A stretch of DNA of 64,000 nucleotides from Acetobacter malorum (lineage in GTDB: Bacteria; Pseudomonadota; Alphaproteobacteria; Acetobacterales; Acetobacteraceae). The position numbers and the translations under genes were made by a program. Below are positions 24,990 through 33,039 of this stretch, piece by piece (the stretch's first letter is position 1; each line of letters opens with the position of its first letter). Location: positions 107,098 through 171,097 of the forward strand of contig NZ_JOPG01000022.1 in assembly GCF_002153605.1 (NCBI RefSeq). Direction: 5' to 3'. Under the pieces are notes generated by a model. The model saw only the letters and a list, made by a program, of their open reading frames with translations. It had not been told where the DNA came from and made no database searches.

Positions 24990-26300
24990 ATGAGCGCATC
25001 GCAGAATGAAGGTCAGCGGTCTAACGCAACCCTATCACTCGGTGGGCGGACGGCTGAACTCCCGGTCCTTTCCGGCACAATCGGACCGGATGTTGTCGAT
25101 ATCCGCAAGCTCCCGGCCGAGATGGGCGTTTTCACCTACGACCCCGGCTATGGCGAAACAGCATCCTGTTCCAGCAAAATCACGTTTATTGACGGGGACA
25201 AAGGCGTTCTCCTGCATCGCGGCTATCCCATCGCCCAGCTTGCGGAAAATGCCTCCTATGAGGAAGTCATCTACCTGCTTCTGAATGGTGAGCTGCCGAA
25301 CGCAGGGGATTTCGAGAAATTCTCCAAAACCCTGACCAATCACACGCTGCTGCATGAGCAGATCCGGAATTTCTTCAACGGTTTCCGGCGTGATGCCCAC
25401 CCCATGGCCATTCTGTGTGGCACGGTTGGGGCACTCTCCGCATTTTACCCGGACGCCAGTGATATTGCGATCAAGTCCAACCGTGACCTCGCCGCCATGC
25501 GGCTGATTGCCAAAATCCCGACCATCGCAGCGTGGGCTTATAAATACACGCAGGGTGAGGCCTTCATCTATCCGCGTAATGACCTGAACTACGCGGAGAA
25601 TTTCCTCTCCATGATGTTCGCGCGCGTGTCTGAACCCTATAAGATCAACCCCGTTCTGGCCCGCGCTATGAACCGGATCCTGATCCTGCATGCCGACCAT
25701 GAACAGAACGCCTCCACCTCCACCGTGCGGATGGCAGGCTCTACGGGCGCCAACCCCTTCGCCTGTATTTCCGCAGGGATTGCGGCCCTTTGGGGACCCG
25801 CACATGGCGGCGCGAACGAGGCTGTTCTGAAAATGCTGGCCACCATTGGCAGCAAGGAAAACATCCCTGACTTCATCGCCAAGGTGAAAGACAAAACCAG
25901 TGGTGTGAAGCTGATGGGCTTTGGCCACCGCGTTTATAAGAACTTCGACCCGCGCGCGAAGATCATGCAGCAGACCTGCCATGAAGTGCTGGGCGAACTC
26001 GGCATTAAAGATGACCCGCTGCTGGATCTGGCGATTGAGCTTGAGAAAATCGCCATCAATGACGACTATTTTGTCCAGCGGAAACTCTATCCGAATGTCG
26101 ATTTCTATTCGGGCATTATCCTGAAAGCCATGGGCATTCCCACCAGCATGTTCACCGTGCTGTTTGCTGTAGCCCGTACCACCGGCTGGGTGAGCCAGTG
26201 GAAGGAAATGATCGAAGAACCGGGCCAGCGCATCTGCCGCCCCCGTCAGCTCTATACCGGCTCACCACAGAGAGACTTTGTGGCGCTCGACAAACGGTAA
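24990..26300 (+). CDS. aarA: Citrate synthase, AarA type
   Basis: Condenses acetyl-CoA and oxaloacetate to citrate, the entry step of the TCA cycle and a known acetic-acid-resistance gene in Acetobacter (aarA; equivalent to gltA). The 436 residues are the usual length of the hexameric bacterial type. Catalytic residues are visible: His in [10 protein letters not shown] (about 236), His in GPAHGGANE (about 272) and Asp in KNFDPRAK (about 319). A strong AAGGA lies upstream of the ATG, and a long hairpin terminator begins 38 bases after the stop. A 151-base gap after sixA could hold its own promoter, though I could not pick one convincingly. Confidence 0.96.
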   Translation: MSASQNEGQRSNATLSLGGRTAELPVLSGTIGPDVVDIRKLPAEMGVFTYDPGYGETASCSSKITFIDGDKGVLLHRGYPIAQLAENASYEEVIYLLLNGELPNAGDFEKFSKTLTNHTLLHEQIRNFFNGFRRDAHPMAILCGTVGALSAFYPDASDIAIKSNRDLAAMRLIAKIPTIAAWAYKYTQGEAFIYPRNDLNYAENFLSMMFARVSEPYKINPVLARAMNRILILHADHEQNASTSTVRMAGSTGANPFACISAGIAALWGPAHGGANEAVLKMLATIGSKENIPDFIAKVKDKTSGVKLMGFGHRVYKNFDPRAKIMQQTCHEVLGELGIKDDPLLDLAIELEKIAINDDYFVQRKLYPNVDFYSGIILKAMGIPTSMFTVLFAVARTTGWVSQWKEMIEEPGQRICRPRQLYTGSPQRDFVALDKR

Positions 26301-26338
26301 GCCTCTTCCGAGCATTTTTGCTTGAAAATGACTAACGG

Positions 26339-26384
26339 ATTTTGCGCCTGCAATGCAAAGGCATTCAGGCGCAAAATACTTTTA
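26339..26384 (+). terminator. Intrinsic terminator of citrate synthase
   Basis: The 12-base arms ATTTTGCGCCTG and CAGGCGCAAAAT, plus an inner AATGC/GCATT stem, around an AAAG loop with one bulged C, are followed by ACTTTTAT. A strong hairpin. Confidence 0.85.
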
Positions 26385-26641
26385 TCCTAAGATCAATCCG
26401 GGCCGACTACGTGGCAGTGGACTGCCCCCCCCCTGACTGAAGAAAGCGCGGCTTATGGGCAGCGCCTGAACTGCACGCCGAACCACTTCGCACCCGCACA
26501 CGCCGGATAATACAAGCAGACCCTGAGCGCATATCCCCTTATACGGCGGACATGCCCAGCCTCAGAATTTCCATTTTTATTTAAAAACAAAACACTAAAA
26601 ACTGTTTTGCAGAAATAATCTGAAGCCCATAGTCATCGGCC
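26385..26641. other. Intergenic stretch with no recognised gene
   Basis: Part of a 416-base gap between the citrate synthase stop and the small minus-strand gene. It is more AT-rich than its surroundings, with homopolymer runs near 26410-26435 and 26580-26600. I see no open frame with a ribosome-binding site, no tRNA and no repeat in it. Confidence 0.5.
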
Positions 26642-26676
26642 AATAAAAAAAGCCAGACCGGGCAACCCGATCTGAC
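26642..26676 (-). terminator. Intrinsic terminator of the small protein gene
   Basis: On the minus strand, GTCAGATCGGG-TTG-CCCGGTCTGGC (11 pairs, two of them G-T) is followed by TTTTTTTAT. It ends the transcript of the minus-strand gene at 26717-26956. Confidence 0.85.
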
Positions 26677-26716
26677 CTTCCTGAAAGCGCAGGCTCCGCC
26701 TTATTGGCTGAGCAGA

Positions 26717-26956
26717 TTAATCGCAGTCACACCCTTTTGTCGGGGCCTTGGACTCACGCACCACGTGATGATCAATCCATTCGGAGACCAGACGGCGGGC
26801 TTCATTCAAAGACGCTTCAGGATGATGAATGCGATACAGAGTTGTGCAGGCATGGAAAGCGGTCACATCCTCTGTGCCGACTTCGCGTAACTCCTGATAC
26901 GCCGTGACGACAGCTCGCTCGCATTTACGCGCGATCCGACTTAGTTCAACAGCCAC
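26717..26956 (-). CDS. Small protein of unknown function (79 residues)
   Basis: Not recognised. The case for a real gene is a GTG start with AAGGAT 9 bases upstream, a high-quality terminator 41 bases past the stop, and a well-behaved amphipathic sequence. It looks helical (ELSRIARKCERAVVTAYQELREV, then SLNEARRLVSEWIDHHVV) and ends in KGCDCD, two cysteines that could bind metal. It has no signal peptide or membrane segment. It is monocistronic, between citrate synthase and the ELM1-like gene. Confidence 0.7.
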   Translation of the reverse strand: MAVELSRIARKCERAVVTAYQELREVGTEDVTAFHACTTLYRIHHPEASLNEARRLVSEWIDHHVVRESKAPTKGCDCD

Positions 26957-27098
26957 AGCACTATCCTTAATTAATAATCACTCTCAACAACGCAGATTAG
27001 ACGCCAATTCCCACTATTATGCAAGGCACAATGCGTCTTTAGGGCCGTTCTTCCGATCACAAGTTTTTTCACGGGGCGCCAATACAGCAGATGCGCCC

Positions 27099-28022
27099 CT
27101 ATAAAGCCCAGCGACTTCTTAAAATAGCCGCCACACGGCCTGCTTCATCCAGCACCTGCCGCGGCCAGGGTGAAAGATTGTCGGTCAAAACCCGCACATG
27201 CCCGTCTTCTATCAAGCGGCGCGCCACCCGCCCACGCATACCGCGCAAGTCCTGCTCTCGCTCCATCAGAAAGACCGGCCTGTCAGCCACACAGGCTTCC
27301 ACCAGCATGGCGACATCACCGCCCCCCACCACCACGCAGTCGGAACAGCCGATAAAGCCCAGCAGCGGATCTTCATCCGGCTCTCCCTGCCGCCAGACCA
27401 GCAGAAAGGTATCGGAGAGGCCCGTGATAAAAGCATCCGTCAGGTCCGGTTTGCTATCATCCCGCACCACCAGCAGCACGGAGCCACCTTGCCGATTGAC
27501 CAGCCCCGCCAGCTTTTTGCCGTGTAACAAAGCCTCTTCCTGCGTGCGGTAGGCCTGCGCCCCCACAAGAACAGTCATGCGCGGATGCGGCAGATGCTCC
27601 AGTCGCTCCTGCCAGGCCCTGCCCGCGCGAGCCAGCAGAGCCGGCGAGACAATCGTCATCGGCCCCAGCGTCGGGCAGAATTTGGCTGTAGGCGCGGCGG
27701 GCGATGGCGCAACCACAAGATCAAACGGCAAAGACCGCAGCATGGGGGCAGACCGACCTTCATGCCGCACACACCACACCACAGGGCACCCCGCCCGGCG
27801 CGCAGCTCTAAGGGCCGCATAACCGGAACGCCAGCCGGATGTGAGGATCAGCCCCGGCTCTCGTCGTTCTTCCAGAAACGAATCGAGTGCAAGCATTTCC
27901 ATCCGCACACGCCGGAACAGGCACCCAAGGCGGGAAGCCAGCACATAGGCCGGTCCCGGGTCGGGTCCAACGGTGGTCTCTACCACCCAGACAGGCGCCA
28001 ACTTTGTTACAGAGAAGCTCAT
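27099..28022 (-). CDS. ELM1/DUF1022-family protein
   Basis: A 307-residue protein of the ELM1-like family (DUF1022), found in alphaproteobacteria and plant mitochondria and built like a GT-B glycosyltransferase. It has Rossmann-like segments (PGLILTSGWRSGYAALRAARRAG; VLVGAQAYRT) and a second-half nucleotide-sugar-type region with SDCVVVGGGDVAMLVEACVADRPVFL. Its role in bacteria is unsettled; cell-envelope glycosylation is one idea. ATG 28022 (MSFSVTKLAPVWVVE) is preferred over ATG 28058 because GGAA lies 7 bases upstream and the core begins at once. It is divergent from pyrE. Confidence 0.85.
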   Translation of the reverse strand: MSFSVTKLAPVWVVETTVGPDPGPAYVLASRLGCLFRRVRMEMLALDSFLEERREPGLILTSGWRSGYAALRAARRAGCPVVWCVRHEGRSAPMLRSLPFDLVVAPSPAAPTAKFCPTLGPMTIVSPALLARAGRAWQERLEHLPHPRMTVLVGAQAYRTQEEALLHGKKLAGLVNRQGGSVLLVVRDDSKPDLTDAFITGLSDTFLLVWRQGEPDEDPLLGFIGCSDCVVVGGGDVAMLVEACVADRPVFLMEREQDLRGMRGRVARRLIEDGHVRVLTDNLSPWPRQVLDEAGRVAAILRSRWAL

Positions 28023-28124
28023 TTTCTCATTCCGGCAGGCAAGACTGAGATGAAGCATAGATTTTCACGCCGCCGGGGGCTATGCCAAAGCAAATTCCAA
28101 CCGCCATAATCAAGGAAGCGCTTC

Positions 28125-28886
28125 ATGACGTCACCCGCAAACCTGGTCGCCCCTCATGCTGGCGAGACCAGCGACTGGGATCGCGATGCGGCCCTGTGCA
28201 CGGCACGTCTGCTGCTGGAAATCAAAGCCATCAACTTCCGCCCGGAAGAGCCTTACACGCTGACCTCCGGCTGGAAGTCCCCGGTTTATATCGATTGCCG
28301 TCGCATTATCTTCTTCCCCCGCGCCCGCGCCAAGATCATGGAACTGGGTGTGGAAAAGATCGGCCGTCATGTGGGGTATGAAAGCATTGACGCCGTTGTA
28401 GGGGGAGAAACCGCCGGCATCCCCTTCGCTGCGTGGATGGCCGACCGCATGATGCTGCCCATGGCCTATGTCCGCAAAAAGCCCAAAGGCTTTGGCCGTA
28501 ACGCCCAGATTGAAGGCGATGTGCCGGAGAACATGCGCACCCTGCTGGTGGAAGATCTTACCACGGATGGCGCCTCCAAGGTTGCCTTTGCCAATGCGCT
28601 GCGGAATGCCGGTGCGCTGATCAATCATGCTTTTGTCATCTTCTATTACGGGGTCTTCCCGGGGGCTCATCAGTCTCTGACAAACATGAACATCTCCCTG
28701 CACGCCCTGTGCACATGGTGGGATGTGCTGGAAGCCTGTTCAACGCGTCCCTATTTCTCGGAAGAAGCTGCGGCAGAAGTGCGGCGCTTTCTTGAAAACC
28801 CGGCTGCATGGTCTGCCCGCCACGGTGGCGTCGGCAGTCTGGAAGAAGCCGCAGCGTTCAAAGCGAACAAAGACAAGCCTGCCTGA
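28125..28886 (+). CDS. pyrE: Orotate phosphoribosyltransferase
   Basis: Joins orotate and PRPP to form OMP in de novo pyrimidine synthesis. The 253-residue protein has the early TLTSGWKSPVYIDCR segment, the catalytic-loop region AYVRKKPKGFGRNAQIEG and the PRPP-binding motif LLVEDLTTDGAS (about residues 142-153). It is longer than short bacterial PyrE (about 210) and carries a C-terminal helical tail, as many alphaproteobacterial versions do. An AAGGAAG ribosome-binding site precedes the ATG. murI follows after 12 bases. Confidence 0.95.
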   Translation: MTSPANLVAPHAGETSDWDRDAALCTARLLLEIKAINFRPEEPYTLTSGWKSPVYIDCRRIIFFPRARAKIMELGVEKIGRHVGYESIDAVVGGETAGIPFAAWMADRMMLPMAYVRKKPKGFGRNAQIEGDVPENMRTLLVEDLTTDGASKVAFANALRNAGALINHAFVIFYYGVFPGAHQSLTNMNISLHALCTWWDVLEACSTRPYFSEEAAAEVRRFLENPAAWSARHGGVGSLEEAAAFKANKDKPA

Positions 28887-28898
28887 GTTCAGCATTCC

Positions 28899-29765
28899 AT
28901 GACGACCCCTGCTTTCTCCAGCCCCCGACATATTCTGGCATTTGATTCCGGGATTGGGGGCCTGGGGATTGTCAGGGCGATTCGCACGCTCTGCCCCGCC
29001 GCCTCTGTCAGCTATCTGGCGGATACGGCGGTTTTTCCATACGGAGAGCAGGATGATGCGTTCCTGACGAACCGCATTGTCTCCCTGCTCTCGGGTGCCA
29101 TCCAACGCCTGCGCCCGCAGGCTGTTGTTGTGGCCTGCAACACCGCCAGCACACTGGCGCTGGATGCTTTACGCGCCGCCTGCCCGGATATGCCTTTTAT
29201 TGGCTGTGTCCCTCCCATTCGCTGGGCCGCTCGCATCACAAAAACACATGTCATCGGCCTGCTGGCCACTCGCGCCACCACCAAGCGCCCATACCTGAGC
29301 ACGTTGCAGGCGCTTTACGCCCCCGACTGCACGCTGATTGCGCATGCCGCACCGGGGCTTGCTGCTTGCGCTGAGCGAGCTTTCCGCGGCTATGCTGTGC
29401 CTGATGACGTTATCAGAGCTGAAATCAACGGCCTGTTTTCCCGGGACTGTTCGGCTGAGCTTGATACCGTCGGCCTTGGCTGCACGCATTATACCTTCGT
29501 GCTGGATCAACTGAGAGCCGTCTCTCCGCCCGGCATCACATGGCTGGACCCGGCCGAGGCTGTCGCCCGCCATACGGCAACAATCCTCAGCACCCTGCCT
29601 GCCTGCGCACGGATGACCGAACCCGCCCGGGCATGGTTCACAGCTGAGCCGCCAGACAGCGCCGCCCTCACCAAAGCCCTGCCCGCTTACGGCTTTGACA
29701 ATATCACTTTGTGGGATGCCGAAAACGCACCTTCCGGCTTAAGCACCACCAGCCATCACGCCTAG
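28899..29765 (+). CDS. murI: Glutamate racemase
   Basis: Interconverts L- and D-glutamate to supply D-Glu for peptidoglycan. The two catalytic cysteines are in VACNTAS (about residue 80) and GLGCTHYTF (about 195), with the DSGIGGL Asp near the N-terminus. Length (288) is normal. It begins 12 bases after pyrE, so the two are likely one transcript, ended by a bidirectional terminator shared with the converging polyprenyl synthase gene. Confidence 0.94.
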   Translation: MTTPAFSSPRHILAFDSGIGGLGIVRAIRTLCPAASVSYLADTAVFPYGEQDDAFLTNRIVSLLSGAIQRLRPQAVVVACNTASTLALDALRAACPDMPFIGCVPPIRWAARITKTHVIGLLATRATTKRPYLSTLQALYAPDCTLIAHAAPGLAACAERAFRGYAVPDDVIRAEINGLFSRDCSAELDTVGLGCTHYTFVLDQLRAVSPPGITWLDPAEAVARHTATILSTLPACARMTEPARAWFTAEPPDSAALTKALPAYGFDNITLWDAENAPSGLSTTSHHA

Positions 29766-29857
29766 AGAGCCCTACTTACGGGTATCAACCGACCGACGGG
29801 CTATTTGCCTGTCCAGAATGGGCTGCTCTCGCTCTACGCTGCAACACACAGGGCAAT

Positions 29858-29888
29858 AAAAAAGGGCGGCCTCAGCCACCCCTTTTTT
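29858..29888. terminator. Bidirectional terminator between murI and the polyprenyl synthase gene
   Basis: AAAAAAGGG...CCCCTTTTTT, with inner GG/CC pairs, gives an A-run/GC stem/T-run arrangement that works on both strands for these two convergent genes. Confidence 0.85.
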
Positions 29889-29902
29889 ACGGGAAACCGC
29901 CT

Positions 29903-30973
29903 TTAGCGTTCGCGGCTGGCTGAATAGCTGGCAGTTTCAATCAGCAGGGAATGAATGTCACATTCCGGGAACAGCGCCAGCGCCTCACGGGCCTTGGCCG
30001 CATACTCTTCTGCCTTGCGCAGTGTTGCGCCAATGGCATCGGTCTGGGCAATCAGCGCCAACGCTCTGTCCAGATCTTCCGGCTTCTGCTCGGAGTCTTC
30101 AATCACGCGACGCCAGAAAACCCGGTCTTCCTCACTGCCTGCTTCATAAGCCGCCAGAACCGGCAGGGTGACTTTCCCCTCACGGAAATCATCACCCACT
30201 TCCTTACCCAGCACGGCCTGATCAGCAGCGTAATCCAGTGCATCATCCACCAGCTGGAAGGCCATGCCCAGATTAGCACCATAGACCCGCAGGGCCTCGC
30301 GCTGTTCTGGCGTAGCCTCACCAATCACGGCTCCGGCTTCACACGCGGCAGCAAACAGTGCCGCGGTTTTGCCATAGATCACCTGCAAATACTGATCGAC
30401 TGATGTGGAGAGATCATTCTGCGTGGTCATCTGCATGACCTCGCCTTCTGCCAGCGTGGCAGAGGCCGCAGAGAGAATCGCCATGACATCCAGCGAGGCA
30501 TCGGCTGTGAGAATCTGGAACGCACGCGCGAACAGGAAATCCCCAACCAGCACAGAGGCCTTGTTGCCAAAAATGGCATTGGCACTCGCAAGCCCGCGGC
30601 GGAGCTGGCTTTCATCCACCACATCGTCATGCAGCAGCGTGGCGGTATGAATGAATTCAACACAGGCCGCAATCTCGACATGCCGCAGCTTGCCGTCCTG
30701 ATTATCGTACCCGCAGAGCCGGGCCGCAGCCAGCGTCAGCAATGGCCGCAGGCGCTTGCCGCCTGCGGCAACAAGATGTGCGGCCAGCTGCGGGATAAGC
30801 GCAACCGGGCTTTGCATTCGCGCAACAATAACCTGATTACAGGCGCGCATATCCTGCGCGAGGTAATCGGCTAGGGCTTTTAAGCCCGCTTCTCCTGGCT
30901 TACTCACAGAAACACTAGATCCATCCTGGCTTGTGGCCCTACCAGATTCTGGCAGACTAACTGCAACACCCAA
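29903..30973 (-). CDS. ispB: All-trans polyprenyl diphosphate synthase (ubiquinone side chain)
   Basis: A chain-elongating prenyltransferase of 356 residues, of the octaprenyl/decaprenyl diphosphate synthase type, making the ubiquinone tail. The first Asp-rich motif DDVVDES (about residue 115), GKRLRP before it and the second motif VDDALDY (about 243) are present. Product length (Q9 or Q10 in acetic acid bacteria) cannot be read from the sequence. TTG 30973 has GGGGGA about 9 bases upstream; a GTG at 30907 would give a 334-residue form closer to the usual size. It is divergent from the methyltransferase gene. Confidence 0.9.
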   Translation of the reverse strand: MGVAVSLPESGRATSQDGSSVSVSKPGEAGLKALADYLAQDMRACNQVIVARMQSPVALIPQLAAHLVAAGGKRLRPLLTLAAARLCGYDNQDGKLRHVEIAACVEFIHTATLLHDDVVDESQLRRGLASANAIFGNKASVLVGDFLFARAFQILTADASLDVMAILSAASATLAEGEVMQMTTQNDLSTSVDQYLQVIYGKTAALFAAACEAGAVIGEATPEQREALRVYGANLGMAFQLVDDALDYAADQAVLGKEVGDDFREGKVTLPVLAAYEAGSEEDRVFWRRVIEDSEQKPEDLDRALALIAQTDAIGATLRKAEEYAAKAREALALFPECDIHSLLIETASYSASRER

Positions 30974-31090
30974 ACGCTATATCCCCCAGCCATGGGATGA
31001 GTTGACGCCCAACCATATGCGGGGCACCAGAAAAACGGTCAAGCTCCAACCGCCTCAAGACTGCCAGACACTTTTTGTTAAGACCCGTTT

Positions 31091-31828
31091 ATGGCCCATC
31101 CTGCAGACCTTTCTCATGACACCTTACTGGGCGGCCGCATCGCCTACTCCCAGTTCCGCATTGGTTACAGAACCGGCCTGGAACCAGTGCTTATGGCCGC
31201 TGCCGTTCCTGCCCGCGCCCCGCAGCGCGTGGCGGAAATCGGCTGTGGGGCGGGTGCAGGCCTGCTTTGCCTGAGCCAGCGCATAGCAGGGCTGACAGGC
31301 ACCGGTGTAGAGCAGAATACGGAGACGGCAACCCTCGCCCGCCACAACCTTAGTGCGAATGCGCGGGATGGACTCACTATTCTCAATGCCAGCTTTCCGG
31401 AAACGCTGCCCGACGGACTATTTGACCATTGTTTTGCGAATCCGCCCTGGCACGACCCGGATGGCACGGCCTCGGTCATTGAACGGCGCGACCTTGCCCG
31501 CAGAGCCCAGCCGGACACCCTGAAACTGTGGATACGCGGCAGCGCCCGCCTGCTCCGGCATAAAGGCAGCCTGACGCTGGCGCTGCCTGTCAGCCTGATG
31601 GCCGCCGCCATTACCCAACTGACGGACAGTGGCTTTGGCGGAGTGACGACATACCCCTTCTGGCCGAAGGCCGGACGGGAATCCCGCATTCTGCTGCTGC
31701 AAGCCCGTTACGGCGTGCGCAGTCCCGCCCGCTTGCTACCGGGTATGATTTTGCATGAAGAGGATGGCAGCTTCACAGCACAGGCGCGTGCTGTGCTGGA
31801 AGACGGGGTAGCCCTGCCCGGCCTGTAG
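31091..31828 (+). CDS. N6-adenine tRNA methyltransferase, TrmN6-like
   Basis: A SAM-dependent methyltransferase of 245 residues with the MTS (methyltransferase small) domain. SAM motif I is AEIGCGAGAG (about residues 48-57), and the catalytic NPPW, typical of N6-adenine methylation, is at about 117-120. It resembles TrmN6 (YfiC), which methylates A37 of tRNA1-Val, but the target is inferred. Pairing opposite the polyprenyl synthase gene is an arrangement I associate with alphaproteobacteria. No terminator was found in the 135 bases after the stop. Confidence 0.85.
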   Translation: MAHPADLSHDTLLGGRIAYSQFRIGYRTGLEPVLMAAAVPARAPQRVAEIGCGAGAGLLCLSQRIAGLTGTGVEQNTETATLARHNLSANARDGLTILNASFPETLPDGLFDHCFANPPWHDPDGTASVIERRDLARRAQPDTLKLWIRGSARLLRHKGSLTLALPVSLMAAAITQLTDSGFGGVTTYPFWPKAGRESRILLLQARYGVRSPARLLPGMILHEEDGSFTAQARAVLEDGVALPGL

Positions 31829-31963
31829 AGAGTCACAGGTCGCTCTGAGGGCGCACTAACGTGGAGTTGCGCAGACCTAAACGCCGCCTGTCAGGCTTCC
31901 CAAAAATGCCCGACGCATCCTTTACGGAATAACGCCGGACATAATTTTCAGAACCCGTTCGAC

Positions 31964-32980
31964 TTACTCGAAAACAGAGGCCTCGAAGGCTTCTTCCCAC
32001 GTACCCGTGGTAGAGGCACGGCTGTATTCCGTGGCACGGTTTTCAAAGAAGTTGGTGTGTTCCACCGCATTCAGCATGTCATCCAGCCAGGGCAGCGGAT
32101 TGGTCGTGGTGTTGTAGAGCGGGTCCAGACCAAGCTGGATCAGACGACGATCGGCAATAAAGTGGATGTAGGTTTTCACCTGCTCCGCATTCAGCCCCTC
32201 GACGGCACCCATTTCAAACGCGAGGTCAATAAAGGCCTCTTCATGCTCCACAATGGTCGCGCAGATTTCGCGCAGCTCCTGCTGGAACGCATCCGTCCAG
32301 ATTTCCGGGTTTTCGTGCACAAACTCACGGAACAGACGGATTACGGACAGGCAGTGCAGCGTTTCATCACGCACGGACCAGGACACAATCTGCCCCATCC
32401 CCTTCAGCTTGTTGAAGCGGGGGAAGTTCAGCAGAATGGCGAAGGAGGCGAACAGCTGAAGCCCTTCGGTAAAGGCCCCGAACGCAGCTAGCGTCTTGGC
32501 GATTTCATGCTTGCTGTCCACAGAGAACGCCTGCATGTAATCGTATTTATCCTTCATTTCCTTATACTTAAGGAATGCAGAATATTCCGTTTCCGGCATC
32601 CCCAGCGTATCGAGCAGATAGCTGTAGGCTGCGATGTGAATGGTCTCGATGTTGGAGAACGCCGAGAGCATCATCAGCACTTCAGTCGGCTTAAACACCC
32701 GGCTGTAATGCTTCATGTAGCAGTTGTTCACCTCAACGTCAGACTGGGTGAAAAACCGGAAAATCTGCGTCACAAGGTTCCGCTCGCTGTCATTCAGCAC
32801 GCGGTGCCAGTCTTTCACGTCATCAGCCAGCGGCACTTCTTCCGGCAGCCAGTGTACGCGCTGCTGCGTCAGCCAGGCATCATACGCCCACGGATAGCGA
32901 AAGGGCTTGTAGACGGGGTTAGCGGTCAGCAGGTCGAAATGCTGTTCCTGTTCGCCCGTTCCGGCAGGTTTTTCGCTCAT
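31964..32980 (-). CDS. nrdB: Ribonucleoside-diphosphate reductase, beta subunit (class I)
   Basis: The radical-generating dimetal subunit of class I ribonucleotide reductase, 338 residues. Metal ligands and radical Tyr are in expected places: TQSDVEV (Asp), SNIETIHIAAYSYLL (Glu, His and the Tyr-122 equivalent), and later EHEEAFID. There is no N-terminal ATP-cone, which some NrdB proteins carry. It lies 59 bases downstream of nrdA and is very likely in the same transcript. Confidence 0.96.
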   Translation of the reverse strand: MSEKPAGTGEQEQHFDLLTANPVYKPFRYPWAYDAWLTQQRVHWLPEEVPLADDVKDWHRVLNDSERNLVTQIFRFFTQSDVEVNNCYMKHYSRVFKPTEVLMMLSAFSNIETIHIAAYSYLLDTLGMPETEYSAFLKYKEMKDKYDYMQAFSVDSKHEIAKTLAAFGAFTEGLQLFASFAILLNFPRFNKLKGMGQIVSWSVRDETLHCLSVIRLFREFVHENPEIWTDAFQQELREICATIVEHEEAFIDLAFEMGAVEGLNAEQVKTYIHFIADRRLIQLGLDPLYNTTTNPLPWLDDMLNAVEHTNFFENRATEYSRASTTGTWEEAFEASVFE

Positions 32981-33039
32981 GAGACTATCCTTACAACGGA
33001 AAGTTTTAAAATCATCTGGTTACGTGAGTTTATGAAGAC

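Noticed and set aside
25035..25982. A 315-codon minus-strand frame opposite citrate synthase
   Set aside because: Antisense shadow with low-complexity composition; the plus-strand gene is certain.
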